DNA of 64,000 nt from Pectobacterium carotovorum (GCF_033898505.1 NZ_JAXAFK010000001.1:2418001-2482000), one strand, 5' to 3'; shown: positions 29,582 through 39,430, counted from the first letter of the stretch. Translations and numbers: made by a program. Notes: generated from the letters alone by a model not told the origin.

Positions 29582-31150
29582 CTACGGCAGCGCAATCTCC
29601 AGTTTTCCCGCCCCGGCATTTTCCAGCACATATTTCTCAACGGCGGCGATGGATTTCCCTGCGCTGTACGCATAAGGCGGACTCCATTCCAGTTCATTGG
29701 TGCAGGTTTCCAGCGCCCATGCAGGTATCGCTTTCCCAGCATTTGTGGCGGCGGTCTTCTCGGCATCTTGCAAGGCGCTGCATTTGTCTAATGCGATTTG
29801 ATTCAAATTGCTTGCCGGATTGCCATTGAACCAGGAACCGTTATCTTTAAATTTGCTTCCCTTGTAGGCACCAATAATCAGCTTTTCATCCGCACCGCCG
29901 CCCTGGAAATTAAACACGTTACTTTCGGAAAGAATGGATGAATCGAACCCCATCCCAATGGCATACAGAATGGGGTAATTAGTATCCGTTGCCCCGCGAT
30001 GGTAGTTATTGAGCAAATGCACCTGACCAAAACGCACTCGCGGCGAGCGCTGCACGCTGTTGTCCCATAAATTCCCTTCAAAGGTGATCCGGTATTCCCC
30101 TTTATCACCATCACCAGAGCCAATTAATACCGTTTTGTCATGCTGGGCGAAAATGTTGTAGGAAATCGTCAGGTAGTCGGCCCCATCTTCAATATCCAGC
30201 AAACCATCGTGGCGTTGGATATGCTTGCCAAATAACACCGGTTCCTGATAGTCAGGATGTTCACCATCCGTAAAGGTGCAGTGATCAAGCCAGACATTTT
30301 TGCTGGCATTAATCGATACGGCATCATAACGGGCATTCCAGTTTCCTTTATCACCGTCGCTGGCATCCCAGGCCGGAGCAAAGTCACGCGGAGCCTGGAA
30401 CGTAATATTACGGATAATGATGTTGCTGTTATCGGTCTTGCCAAACGTATGGCTTAAGGTGTTGAGGGATAAATAGCCTTCCACCAGCTTCGCTTCGCTA
30501 CCCACGCCTAAAATTGTGGTATTCGGCGGTACCTGAAATTGAATCTGCGCCTTCTGGTTGTTGGCATACTGCGAGCGTTGACCATTTTGCTTCTTAAGCA
30601 GGCTAAGTTCAGCGCTAGCCGCCGCCGCATCGCTGCCCCCCGCATCTGCCGTCGCCTTCAACTGCGCCATATAATCCTGATCGAACGCTTTGACATATAA
30701 ATCAAAATCAAACGTTGTTTTATTCGGCTTGGTTTTATAATACTCAGCATCCGCATAGCGTCCATTACCTAAATCATCGCCGCGGATAGTGCCTTGCCAG
30801 TAGATAATTTTAGGTTCTAATTTTGCCTTCAACTCCGCATCGGCATCGCCTGCGATATAAAGAGGGCTGCGGATATTATTCAACGCATCTTTTAATTCCT
30901 GGCGGCTGGTCACGACATAAATGCTATTTTCATGTGCTCCCTCGCCCCCCGTCGTTGCATAAAACTTACCATCCGTATTCTGATATTGCGCAGCCCAGCC
31001 AAACGGTGCCGTTTTCACCTGCAAATCTGGCGGTGCCTTTTCTGCCACGGGCTGCTGACTATTATCACAACCGGAAAGTACGAGCCCAAAAAAGGCAATA
31101 GCTACCGCACAGGTGCGTAAACGACCAGTCCCAATAACCGCTCTAAACAT
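29582..31150 (-). CDS. Pectate lyase, PL1 family, with lipoprotein signal
   Basis: The enzyme cleaves polygalacturonate by beta-elimination. The 522-residue protein has the PL1 motif N-V-W-L-D-H-C-T-F-T-D-G, D-G-L-L-D-I-E-D-G-A-D-Y-L-T-I-S-Y-N, and R-S-P-R-V-R-F-G, which holds the catalytic arginine. A roughly 150-residue insert-rich N-terminal part precedes the helix. The signal ends L-V-L-S-G^C28-D-N: a lipobox whose +2 residue is Asp, the inner-membrane retention signal in E. coli. It may therefore act in the periplasm on imported oligomers. Which named Pel this is cannot be decided. Confidence 0.9.
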   Translation of the reverse strand: MFRAVIGTGRLRTCAVAIAFFGLVLSGCDNSQQPVAEKAPPDLQVKTAPFGWAAQYQNTDGKFYATTGGEGAHENSIYVVTSRQELKDALNNIRSPLYIAGDADAELKAKLEPKIIYWQGTIRGDDLGNGRYADAEYYKTKPNKTTFDFDLYVKAFDQDYMAQLKATADAGGSDAAAASAELSLLKKQNGQRSQYANNQKAQIQFQVPPNTTILGVGSEAKLVEGYLSLNTLSHTFGKTDNSNIIIRNITFQAPRDFAPAWDASDGDKGNWNARYDAVSINASKNVWLDHCTFTDGEHPDYQEPVLFGKHIQRHDGLLDIEDGADYLTISYNIFAQHDKTVLIGSGDGDKGEYRITFEGNLWDNSVQRSPRVRFGQVHLLNNYHRGATDTNYPILYAIGMGFDSSILSESNVFNFQGGGADEKLIIGAYKGSKFKDNGSWFNGNPASNLNQIALDKCSALQDAEKTAATNAGKAIPAWALETCTNELEWSPPYAYSAGKSIAAVEKYVLENAGAGKLEIALP

Positions 31151-31631
31151 TTTATCCCTCAGTATTTTTTAATTATCAAAATAGAAAAATAAATCCGCAC
31201 AAAACCCTGCGATATTAATCGCATACTTTAAAATTGCTTTTATTCGTCATTTAGCGGTAGTTCGATACATCCCTTATTGATAAAAAAGCAGCGCAATACC
31301 TGTAGTAAAAACCACATAATAAGACTGCCGATTTAACACTCAGGATGGTTAATTAACTGATTATGGCGCCTCCACATTTATTGACTATCAAACATCAAAA
31401 AGAAACGTTATACCTACAAGGGTAAAACATGGTTTCATTAAAGCAAATTCGCACGTTTTTTTTGCGACCGGCATCAAGATTCCATCTGTGATTATTATGA
31501 TTGCAATAGTTTTTAATCAAAATGGAGGAACTGTCACATAACCGAGAGATTCAGTTTTCTGGCTCTTTCTATTTTTTGCAAAATAAGGCAGACGGCACCA
31601 TCCTACTCACCTCACTTTCGTTTATGATGTG
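31151..31631. promoter_or_regulatory. Divergent control region between pectate lyase and outB
   Basis: This 481-base AT-rich gap has no gene and carries the promoters for the leftward pectinase genes and rightward outB. It contains the KdgR-like motif listed separately. Confidence 0.5.
31420..31440. promoter_or_regulatory. KdgR-like box
   Basis: TAAA-N6-TTTCATTA matches the KdgR consensus core GAAA-N6-TTTCA (from memory) with one mismatch in the core. It lies about 210 bases upstream of outB and 270 bases upstream of the pectate lyase gene. KdgR represses pectinase and out genes in soft-rot bacteria. Confidence 0.4.
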
Positions 31632-32246
31632 ATGCTACACGACCCAAAATATGCCCTAAAAATTAAGGATGAGCGCGTGGATAACGCACCGGACGCACCG
31701 ACACACTCACAGCCAGCGCTGCTTGCCAAATACCCAATGCCTGGGTATTTGATGATTATTTACGCTCTGCTTTTTATCGCGCTTGGCTGGTTCAGCCATC
31801 AGCGCTGGGGAACCCCTACGTCTCCTACGACCGCTTTAGCTGCTCAAGCCGCGACCTTGCCTGCGGCAGAGGAACAAACGCCAGCAACGCTTGCGGCGAC
31901 ACCTCATCAAGAGGAAGCCCATGTCGATACGCCTGCGCCACCAGAGAAAAGGACTACGCTGCCGTTGCCTGCCATCAGCAATGGTGAAATTCCCCCGCTG
32001 ACCTACAGTGCACACGTTTATACGTCGGATGAAGCCAAGCGCAGTGTCACGCTCAACGGTATGCAATTCCGTGAGGGCGATTCGCCAATAGAAGGATTGA
32101 CCATAGAACAAATCCAGCAGGACATGACCATTTTCAGCGTTGAGGGAGAGGTGTTTATTCTGGAGGCGTTGGAGGATTGGCCGGGCGGAAAATTCAACGA
32201 GAATGAACGTTCCGCCGACGATGAAAGTGGAAGCGCCGCGCCTTAA
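31632..32246 (+). CDS. outB: Type II secretion accessory protein GspB
   Basis: OutB is an inner-membrane protein that binds and stabilises the secretin. The roughly 204-residue protein has one membrane helix (Y-L-M-I-I-Y-A-L-L-F-I-A-L-G-W), a Pro/Ala/Thr-rich periplasmic linker and a C-terminal PulB-like domain (L-T-Y-S-A-H-V-Y..R-S-V-T-L-N-G). The start is uncertain: ATG 31632 lacks a ribosome site, while GTG 31677 has AAGGA 7 bases before it and would remove 15 residues. Its stop overlaps the stop of outS on the other strand. Confidence 0.92.
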   Translation: MLHDPKYALKIKDERVDNAPDAPTHSQPALLAKYPMPGYLMIIYALLFIALGWFSHQRWGTPTSPTTALAAQAATLPAAEEQTPATLAATPHQEEAHVDTPAPPEKRTTLPLPAISNGEIPPLTYSAHVYTSDEAKRSVTLNGMQFREGDSPIEGLTIEQIQQDMTIFSVEGEVFILEALEDWPGGKFNENERSADDESGSAAP

Positions 32247-32656
32247 CCGTGACTGCGGATGGCATCAATAAATGGCGTCAACGTACGATTAAATTCCGAA
32301 CACTGCGTCTCTTTGGGCGTGCTGTCTTTTAATAATCCTTGATACAGGCTTTCACTGCGCTGCGGTAAAGCCTGATAGCTCGCGACATTCCAGCCTCTTT
32401 GTTTCGCCACTGTCAACGCAACATTCATAACCGTCGCATCATCGGGGAGATCGCTGCGGTTACATTTTGATTTGAGATAGCGAGTGGCTGCAACCAGCGA
32501 CGACAGCTGATTCAGTTGATCGTTAGGAGAGACCGTTACCGCAGAAGACTGGCCTGCCACCGTTCCTTTTTGGGCAGACGTTCCTGTTTGTTGGCACCCG
32601 GCCAGCGTGACGCAAAGCAGCGTTAACGCAGAAATTTTAGACAGAGATAACGACAT
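32243..32656 (-). CDS. outS: Pilotin lipoprotein GspS
   Basis: OutS is the outer-membrane lipoprotein that guides secretin OutD to the outer membrane. From ATG 32656 (AGGATGAG upstream) the 137-residue product has the lipobox V-T-L-A-G^C-Q-Q and a compact helical domain with two cysteines (S-K-C-N-R and T-Q-C-S-E) expected to form the pilotin disulfide. The longer open frame to 32770 has no support. Its stop codon overlaps that of convergent outB. Confidence 0.94.
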   Translation of the reverse strand: MSLSLSKISALTLLCVTLAGCQQTGTSAQKGTVAGQSSAVTVSPNDQLNQLSSLVAATRYLKSKCNRSDLPDDATVMNVALTVAKQRGWNVASYQALPQRSESLYQGLLKDSTPKETQCSEFNRTLTPFIDAIRSHG

Positions 32657-32776
32657 GACAAACTCATCCTGATTGAGATTAACGGTGCATTCTAGCAAAT
32701 GATAGGCCGCTGTCACGGCATGTTTATGTTGCTCCCAGTCTGCTGACCGGGAGCCGCAGTTATCAGGCAATCGCTA

Positions 32777-34018
32777 TCAGGCAGCGGAGCCCTTGCCTGA
32801 TACCGGTTTGGTGGTCGGTAAAATACCGTCAGCGCGGAACATGGTCTTAATACCGCGCACCGCCTGCCGAATACGATCCTGATTTTCAATCAAGGCAAAC
32901 CGAACATGGGTATCGCCATAATCGCCAAAACCAATGCCGGGGGAGACACAAACCTTCGCTTCCGACAGCAGCCGCTTGGCGAACTCCAGCGACCCCAGGT
33001 GCGCATAGGCGTCAGGAATTTTCGCCCAGACATACATGGATGCTTTCGGTTCATCAACCATCCAGCCCGCTTCATGCAGACCGCGAACCAACACGTTACG
33101 GCGCTGGCGATACTGCTCGGCAATATCCAGCACGCATTGCTGATCGCCTTCCAACGCAGCGATAGCGGCAACCTGCAACGGCGTAAACGTGCCGTAATCG
33201 TGGTAGCTCTTAATCCGCGCCAGTGCGCTGACCAGTTCTGGGTTTCCGACCATAAAGCCAATACGCCAACCCGCCATATTGTAGCTTTTTGACAGCGTGA
33301 AGAACTCGACTGCAATGTCCTTCGCACCGGGAACCTGCATGATTGATGGCGCCTTCCAGCCGTCATACACGATATCGGCATAGGCCAAATCATGGATCAC
33401 CAGCACGCCGTACTGTTTCGCCAACTCCACCACGCGTTCAAAGAAATCCAGCTCGACGCACTGCGCCGTCGGGTTCGACGGGAAACCGAGAATCATCATT
33501 TTCGGCTTCGGGATACTCTCGCGGATAGCGCGTTCTAATTCGTTGAAGAAATCGACGCCTTCCACCAGCGGCACAGAGCGAACCTGCGCCCCGGCAATCA
33601 CCGCACCATAAATATGAATCGGGTAGCTAGGGTTTGGCACCAGCACCGTATCACCATGATCCAACGTGGCCAGCATCAGGTGCGCCAGCCCCTCTTTGGA
33701 ACCAATCGTGACGATCGCTTCGCTTTCAGGATCGATATCAACCTCATAGCGATCGGCGTACCAGCGGGAGATCGCACGACGTAAGCGTGGAATACCTCGG
33801 GAGGTCGAATATCCGTGAGTATCTTCGCGTTGTGCAACCGTACAGAGTTTTTCCACGATATGAGGAGGTGTCGGGCCGTCAGGGTTACCCATGCTGAAAT
33901 CAATAATGTCTTCGCCGCGACGACGCGCAGCCATTTTTAATTCAGCAGTAATATTAAATACATACGGGGGAAGACGATCGATGCGCGTAAAACGGCGCGG
34001 AGAAGTAGAGTCAGCCAT
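32777..34018 (-). CDS. alaC: Alanine transaminase AlaC
   Basis: This PLP-dependent class I/II aminotransferase interconverts pyruvate and glutamate with alanine and 2-oxoglutarate. The 413-residue length and the N terminus [12 protein letters not shown] match E. coli AlaC (YfdZ). The PLP lysine is in [12 protein letters not shown], and N-P-T-A-Q and H-D-L-A-Y-A-D are further family motifs. AGGA lies 5 bases before the ATG. It is divergent from ycjG. Confidence 0.95.
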   Translation of the reverse strand: MADSTSPRRFTRIDRLPPYVFNITAELKMAARRRGEDIIDFSMGNPDGPTPPHIVEKLCTVAQREDTHGYSTSRGIPRLRRAISRWYADRYEVDIDPESEAIVTIGSKEGLAHLMLATLDHGDTVLVPNPSYPIHIYGAVIAGAQVRSVPLVEGVDFFNELERAIRESIPKPKMMILGFPSNPTAQCVELDFFERVVELAKQYGVLVIHDLAYADIVYDGWKAPSIMQVPGAKDIAVEFFTLSKSYNMAGWRIGFMVGNPELVSALARIKSYHDYGTFTPLQVAAIAALEGDQQCVLDIAEQYRQRRNVLVRGLHEAGWMVDEPKASMYVWAKIPDAYAHLGSLEFAKRLLSEAKVCVSPGIGFGDYGDTHVRFALIENQDRIRQAVRGIKTMFRADGILPTTKPVSGKGSAA

Positions 34019-34371
34019 AACATCCTCAAAGTAACGTGAGCGCCCGGACCGTCCGAGCGACGCAGTGCCTGTAAAAAGGCACTCTACTCAACATCATTCA
34101 AGTCGCAGCAAGCCCGTTTTGTTGATTATGGCGGTACATGCGGCCTGAAGTGTGATGAGCCCATTCAAGCTATCTCAGATAATTCTCCCTGTCGATACCG
34201 CGCTCATAAATTTTTCCTTCCCGTAATGAAGCTCCATCAATTTCTAACTACGATCGCGAAAAGTGAAGAATATCCGCGGGAAGAAGCATTACACTTGATG
34301 ACCCGCTCAGGCCTTGCAAACAAGGCATTTATCCCCCTGAAGCACAGGATGGTTAACCCGAGAGTAAGCTT
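34019..34371. promoter_or_regulatory. Divergent alaC / ycjG intergenic region
   Basis: This 353-base gap has no credible gene. It contains a short hairpin AGTGCCT..AGGCACT close to alaC. No promoter pair or known RNA family was recognised. Confidence 0.4.
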
Positions 34372-35352
34372 ATGACCGAGATGCGATATTTCACCGAGAG
34401 TTGGCCAATAGAGGGCGCATTTACTATCTCACGCGGCAGCAAGCGTCAGGCGGATGTTGTTGTGGTAGCTCTCCAGTCCGGCAACGTGGTGGGCTACGGA
34501 GAATGTGTCCCTTATTCACGCTACGGCGAGTCCCTCGACAGCGTAATGGCGCAAATTGGCTCACTGCACAGCGACGTTCGTAACGGTTTAGATCGGGAGA
34601 CGCTACAAACCATTCTGCCCGCAGGTGCGGCACGCAACGCGCTGGATTGTGCGTTCTGGGATCTGGAGTGCAAACAGCATCAGCAACGCATTTGGCAACG
34701 TTTGAATCTCCCCTCGCCGCTGGCGTTGGAGACGGCCTATACCCTATCGCTGGATACGCCAGATCGTATGCGGCACGCCGCGATACATCATGCCAATCGC
34801 CCTCTTCTCAAATTAAAACTGGCAGACGCAAACGATCTGGCCAGAGTTGCCGCCGTTCGCAAAGGCGCGCCATTAGCCCGTCTGATTGTGGACGCCAATG
34901 AGGGATGGAACACCGAGCGCTATCTGAAGCTGGTTCCTGAACTCGCCGCACTGGGTGTAACGATGATCGAGCAACCTTTCCCAGCGGGCAAAGATGATGT
35001 GCTAGCAGACCTGCCCCGCCCGATTCCCGTCTGTGCCGATGAATCCTGTCATGACAGCCAGTCGCTGGCCCCCCTGGCCGGGCGCTATGACATGATCAAC
35101 ATCAAGCTGGATAAAACCGGCGGGCTAACGGAAGCCCTACGCCTGCGCAACGACGCACAGGCGCAAGGATTACAAATCATGGTCGGCTGCATGGTGAGTA
35201 CCTCACTCTCGATGGCACCCGCGTTTGTCGTCGCGCAAGGTGCCGCCGTGGTCGATTTGGACGGTCCGCTGCTTTTACAGCGCGATCGCACTAACGGGCT
35301 GCACTATAACGGTAGCGAAATATTACCGCCCAACGCATTATTGTGGGGATAA
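34372..35352 (+). CDS. ycjG: L-Ala-D/L-Glu epimerase
   Basis: This enolase-superfamily enzyme interconverts L-Ala-D-Glu and L-Ala-L-Glu during murein peptide recycling. In the 326 residues the barrel lysine motif is L-L-K-L-K-L, and the metal ligands are in L-I-V-D-A-N-E-G-W, I-E-Q-P-F-P and C-A-D-E-S. The opposite base is in I-N-I-K-L-D-K-T-G-G. GAGAGTAAG precedes the ATG. The next gene on the strand is a D-amino-acid-aminotransferase-like gene 42 bases on, so both may serve murein amino-acid salvage. Confidence 0.93.
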   Translation: MTEMRYFTESWPIEGAFTISRGSKRQADVVVVALQSGNVVGYGECVPYSRYGESLDSVMAQIGSLHSDVRNGLDRETLQTILPAGAARNALDCAFWDLECKQHQQRIWQRLNLPSPLALETAYTLSLDTPDRMRHAAIHHANRPLLKLKLADANDLARVAAVRKGAPLARLIVDANEGWNTERYLKLVPELAALGVTMIEQPFPAGKDDVLADLPRPIPVCADESCHDSQSLAPLAGRYDMINIKLDKTGGLTEALRLRNDAQAQGLQIMVGCMVSTSLSMAPAFVVAQGAAVVDLDGPLLLQRDRTNGLHYNGSEILPPNALLWG

Positions 35353-35394
35353 CGCGCGTTAACCTGCATTGAGCAACTATTAAGGAGTGTTGTG

Positions 35395-36255
35395 ATGCAA
35401 CGTCTTGTTTATGTTGATGGACAGTATCTGGAAGAAAATGAAGCAAAAATTTCTGTATTTGATCGTGGTTTCCTGTTTGCCGATGCCGTCTATGAAGTGA
35501 CGGCGGTCATCGATGGCAAGCTGGTTGATTTCCCCGATCATATCACTCGCCTGCAACGCTCCTGCCGCGAGCTCTCGCTCACGTTGCCCGTCACCCCTGA
35601 GGCGCTAAAAATCATTCACGATGAGCTGATCAATAAAAACGATCTGAAAGAAGGCGCGATCTATTTACAGCTTAGCCGCGGCAACGCCGGCGATCGTGAT
35701 TTCTATTTCCCTTCTGCTGACGTCAAATCCACGCTGGTGTTATTCACTCAGGCACGTTCGCTGGTCGGTAACCCGAAAGCCACAACCGGCCTGCACGTTG
35801 TCACCACCGAGGATATTCGCTGGCATCGCCGAGATATCAAAACCGTCAGCCTGCTCGCCGCCAGCCTGGCAAAAGAGTACGCCCATGCCAATCAGGCTGA
35901 TGACGCTTTCTTTGTCGAAGAGGGTTTCATTACCGAAGGCAGCTCCTGCAACTGTTACATCGTCCTGCATGACAACACGGTTGTGACCCGCCCACTCAGC
36001 AACGATATTCTGCACGGTATTACCCGTCAGTCGCTGCTCAAGCTGGCAGAAAAGGATGGCATTGCGCTGGAAGAACGGTGTTTTACGCCGGAAGAGGCCT
36101 ATCACGCCAAAGAGATTTTTGTCAGCTCAGCCACCATGCTGGTCCTCCCCGTCGTGATGCTGGATGGAAAAACGATCGGTGATGGCAAACCCGGAAAAAT
36201 TACTCAGCGGTTGCGTGAAATCTATCTTGATATGATTAAACAGCAGGGAAAATAG
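35395..36255 (+). CDS. Class IV aminotransferase, D-amino-acid transaminase type
   Basis: The 286-residue PLP fold-type IV enzyme has V-F-D-R-G-F-L-F-A-D-A-V-Y-E-V near the N terminus, the catalytic lysine in R-R-D-I-K-T-V-S-L-L, and E-G-x-I-T-E-G-S-S-x-N. These are closest to bacterial D-alanine aminotransferase (Dat). AAGGAG lies 7 bases before ATG 35395; an adjacent GTG at 35392 is less well placed. It follows ycjG, probably as an operon. Confidence 0.88.
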   Translation: MQRLVYVDGQYLEENEAKISVFDRGFLFADAVYEVTAVIDGKLVDFPDHITRLQRSCRELSLTLPVTPEALKIIHDELINKNDLKEGAIYLQLSRGNAGDRDFYFPSADVKSTLVLFTQARSLVGNPKATTGLHVVTTEDIRWHRRDIKTVSLLAASLAKEYAHANQADDAFFVEEGFITEGSSCNCYIVLHDNTVVTRPLSNDILHGITRQSLLKLAEKDGIALEERCFTPEEAYHAKEIFVSSATMLVLPVVMLDGKTIGDGKPGKITQRLREIYLDMIKQQGK

Positions 36256-36290
36256 CCGCGCGTCACATCCTGTAAGCACGGCTTCGATAT

Positions 36291-36326
36291 TCATCCGTTA
36301 CCCGTTCAATGCCGGATAACGGATGA
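36291..36326. terminator. Stem-loop between convergent genes
   Basis: TCATCCGTTA (36291-36300) pairs perfectly with TAACGGATGA (36317-36326). It lies between the aminotransferase gene and the convergent channel gene. No strong T run follows. Confidence 0.55.
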
Positions 36327-36335
36327 CTGAGCGAA

Positions 36336-38789
36336 CTACTTGTCGTCACCCGAAATGCTGTCAGACAGCGCAAACCCCGAGTTCTCCAGCACCATCTTCT
36401 GCGGTACGGCCAGCGGAATATTAGATTCCCGCAGTCGCTTGATGATCGCAAACAACAGATCGCTTTTCGCTTCCGATACCATTCTCGGGCTGCTGACATA
36501 GCCCGTTACGCTCAGCACCATGCCCGTTGGGTTCAACTGGCTGAACTTCACTGACGGTGCTGGTGATTCCAGAATCGCATCGTGGTTGATATAGGCATCC
36601 AGTAGCAGTGCCCGGACTTCTTCAGGATCGATATCCAGCGGGAACGTCAGCGCCAGCGTGGCAACCCCAAACGGATTCCCCATCGTAATATTACGCACAT
36701 TCTGTGAGATAAATTGAGAGTTCGGCACGATCACCGTCGAACGGTCACCCAGCTGAATTTCCGTCGCACGCACGTTAATCCGCCGGATATCCCCTTCAAC
36801 CCCGCTGATGCTGACCGAATCCCCTACTTTCACCGGGCGCTCCGTCAACAAAATCAGGCCGGAGATAAAGTTCTTCACTATCTCCTGTAAACCAAAACCG
36901 ATACCCACCGACAGCGCGCTGACAATCCATGCCAGCTTGTTCCATTCAATCCCCAATGTCGCCAACGTCAGCAGGATAATCAGGATGTAGCCGATGTTGC
37001 TGAACAGCGTCACCAGCGACGCACGGATTCCACGCTCTAACGTCGTTTTAGGAAGAAATTCATCTTCCAGCCAGCGTTTTGAGGAGCGTAAAACATAAAC
37101 CCCCACGACCAGAAAGAGCACCGCATTGACCAGATGCGCAGGCACAATGCTCAGCGTTTCCAGCCCTTTTCCGCCCCAGATTTCAACGGCTTTTTGCACC
37201 AGTTCCAGCGGCGTAGTGGTGCCAAACGTGCCGTTAAGTAAGGCAACCGCCGCCATTAAGATTAAAAGCACTTTGCCGCTGGCCGACAGAATCAAGGTGG
37301 CCTGAGCCAGGTGGCGGTCGTCCAGATTGAGCGAATTTTTCATCCGCTTGCCGCTAGCATTGTTAGGGGAAAAGAGGCTTTCGCAGATATCGGTAATAAA
37401 CGTTGAGAACAAATACAGGCACGAGAACACCATGCCAATCCACACCAGCTCGAACGCCAGAAAACGGGCCAGTGAGATATAACCGATGACCAGCGACACC
37501 AAAATCGAGAATGCCGTCGCCAATACCGCAAGATGAATAACGCCGGATAACGTCGAACGGGCTTCCGGCTGCTCCCCTGAATGCACCATCTGCCGACGAA
37601 TCTGATCGCTTTTCAGCGCGATCGTCCCTGCGGTGAATGCGAGGAACAGCGCAGATAAGCCGTTCACCATAATGGTTGCTGCGACCGATGTGCCCACCGT
37701 CGCGGTCACCTGTTCAATAAAACCAAAGATCAGAATAATGCCTGCGGCAACCACAGGAAACGGCTTCATGGCTTTTGCGACGGGGTTAGCAATCGCAGGC
37801 AAACGCCAGGAAGGACGCTGATTCGAAAGGAACGCTCGCCCTAACCCAGCCACCATCGAGCAGAAAATGGCCTGTCTCACCAGCGCATCCAGGAACGACA
37901 CGACGCGTTCAGAAGCCTCACCGTGGCGCGTAAACGTAAAATCGATCAAATTCACTGCAATACCGATCGTAACCACAGTTGAGATAACCGACGCCGTAGC
38001 TAAAAAACTCCGCCGCAGACGCCCTTCTGGCAGCCAGTTAATTCCCGCCCAGGCTAGGCATTTCTCCATATATCGGCGCCCTGCCGAACTCATGACCATA
38101 GCGATCAAAATCAGGAGTGCGGAACCATAACGCCAGTCTGGCTCCCAGGCTACCGTAAAGGCATCGCTTATCTGATCCTGAAAGGCACTCAGGCGACGGA
38201 CATCTTCGGCCTGCGGAGTCACAACCGGTGCCCAGAAGCGCCCGCCCAGAATGCTGCCGGAATTCAATGCCAACTGCGTTTTCAGCGCATTACGGCGCAG
38301 AGTAACAATTTGCGCTGACAGGTTGGACGCGCCAGTGCGTAACGCCTGAATCTGCTCGATCTGCGCATCCATTTTTGCTTTTTGCGCATTCAAACTGTTT
38401 CGCTTACGCGTCACTTCACTGGTTTCATTAATACTGGAGCCGGACTCTGGCGCTGGCCCTAAAACATCCAGTTGAGCCTGAATTTGAGCGCGCTGCGGTA
38501 CTACCGCATTAGCAAGTTCGTTGGCGCTATTCACCAGTTCCTGCGTGGTGTCATTCAACGCGCCAAACTTGCTGTCGTTATTGGTGCCTGAAACCTGCTG
38601 CTTGATGTTATCTAACTGTTTTTGCAGCTTGACCAACTCGGCATCAACATTAATTTTTACTGGCGCATCGGTCTGCGCAGGCTGTGGGTCAGGATCAGAA
38701 TCCGCATTCGCCGCCGCTGCATATCCAACAGGCAGCATCAACATCGCCAGCAGACAAACGCGCAAGAATGCGGATGAAAGAATGTTCAT
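36336..38789 (-). CDS. Large MscS-family mechanosensitive channel (DUF3772 type)
   Basis: The 817-residue inner-membrane protein starts with a signal peptide (MNILSSAFLRVCLLAMLMLPVGYAAAA), then a periplasmic coiled-coil region rich in Q, N and K (to about residue 185; D-A-E-L-V-K-L-Q-K-Q-L-D-N-I). About ten membrane helices follow. Near residue 630 it has the MscS pore region V-G-I-G-F-G-L-Q-E-I-V-K-N-F-I-S-G and the beta domain V-K-V-G-D-S-V-S-I-S-G-V-E-G. It resembles the larger MscS relatives with a periplasmic head and would open on hypo-osmotic shock. Confidence 0.9.
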   Translation of the reverse strand: MNILSSAFLRVCLLAMLMLPVGYAAAANADSDPDPQPAQTDAPVKINVDAELVKLQKQLDNIKQQVSGTNNDSKFGALNDTTQELVNSANELANAVVPQRAQIQAQLDVLGPAPESGSSINETSEVTRKRNSLNAQKAKMDAQIEQIQALRTGASNLSAQIVTLRRNALKTQLALNSGSILGGRFWAPVVTPQAEDVRRLSAFQDQISDAFTVAWEPDWRYGSALLILIAMVMSSAGRRYMEKCLAWAGINWLPEGRLRRSFLATASVISTVVTIGIAVNLIDFTFTRHGEASERVVSFLDALVRQAIFCSMVAGLGRAFLSNQRPSWRLPAIANPVAKAMKPFPVVAAGIILIFGFIEQVTATVGTSVAATIMVNGLSALFLAFTAGTIALKSDQIRRQMVHSGEQPEARSTLSGVIHLAVLATAFSILVSLVIGYISLARFLAFELVWIGMVFSCLYLFSTFITDICESLFSPNNASGKRMKNSLNLDDRHLAQATLILSASGKVLLILMAAVALLNGTFGTTTPLELVQKAVEIWGGKGLETLSIVPAHLVNAVLFLVVGVYVLRSSKRWLEDEFLPKTTLERGIRASLVTLFSNIGYILIILLTLATLGIEWNKLAWIVSALSVGIGFGLQEIVKNFISGLILLTERPVKVGDSVSISGVEGDIRRINVRATEIQLGDRSTVIVPNSQFISQNVRNITMGNPFGVATLALTFPLDIDPEEVRALLLDAYINHDAILESPAPSVKFSQLNPTGMVLSVTGYVSSPRMVSEAKSDLLFAIIKRLRESNIPLAVPQKMVLENSGFALSDSISGDDK

Positions 38790-39114
38790 AAATCAAAAGG
38801 TTCCAAAGTTCGACAAAATAGCGGATCCACAAATGACCGAGCGATAAACCCGGTACGTGAAAGCAGCCCACACTCATCCAAAACCCAACGAATGCGGGCA
38901 TAGTGTACCAACAGCGTAGGATGCAGAATACGTCCGATCATAACTTGAAAAGAATTACTGAACGTATCCAGCAGATAAAACTGAAATTCTCACTGCTATA
39001 TGTAGTTCATGTGGACGAGGCTCGCAATTGTGCAAAAAAGTCACACCAGGAAAAGCGACATTCGCCAAAGTTGTACAGGGATTCACCGTATAGCGTAAAT
39101 CCAGCGCCAACCCG

Positions 39115-39142
39115 TTGACTCACTGGGACGTGTGGGTATAAT
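39115..39142 (+). promoter_or_regulatory. argU promoter
   Basis: TTGACT (39115-39120) and TATAAT (39137-39142) with a 16-base spacer lie 45 bases upstream of the tRNA. The -10 is a perfect consensus. Confidence 0.85.
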
Positions 39143-39186
39143 CCAGCCCACTGTTGTGACAAGCAGCAGCCATTTCTTTGCGCAAT

Positions 39187-39263
39187 GCGCCCTTAGCTCA
39201 GTTGGATAGAGCAACGGCCTTCTAAGCCGTAGGTCACAGGTTCGAATCCTGTAGGGCGTACCA
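39187..39263 (+). tRNA. argU: tRNA-Arg (anticodon TCT)
   Basis: The acceptor arms GCGCCCT and AGGGCGT pair, the D arm carries AGCTCAGTTGGATAGAGC, the anticodon loop is CTTCTAA within ACGGC/GCCGT, and the T loop is TTCGAAT. CCA is encoded at 39261-39263. It reads rare AGA/AGG codons. Prophage genes begin directly beyond its 3' end, so it is the likely attachment site. Confidence 0.97.
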
Positions 39264-39370
39264 TTAAAATTAGTAACTTACCTAAAAAATACAAACCCAA
39301 TCACCATTAACAGGTGTCTTAACGGGTGTTGTGCGTCACAATACTGCCGATGCGTTGAAAATAGCAATCA

Positions 39371-39399
39371 TTGACCACTGTTTATTCATACAGTATAAA
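39371..39399 (+). promoter_or_regulatory. LexA-controlled promoter of the dinI-like gene
   Basis: TTGACC (39371-39376) and TATAAA (39394-39399) are spaced by 17 bases. A perfect LexA box CTGT-N8-ACAG occupies 39378-39393 between them, so LexA would block the polymerase until the SOS response. Confidence 0.85.
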
Positions 39400-39430
39400 T
39401 ACCTCACCAACTTAACCGAGGTATCCCGTA

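Noticed and set aside
38903..39118. 71-codon + strand frame before argU
   Set aside because: It overlaps the argU promoter and looks non-coding.
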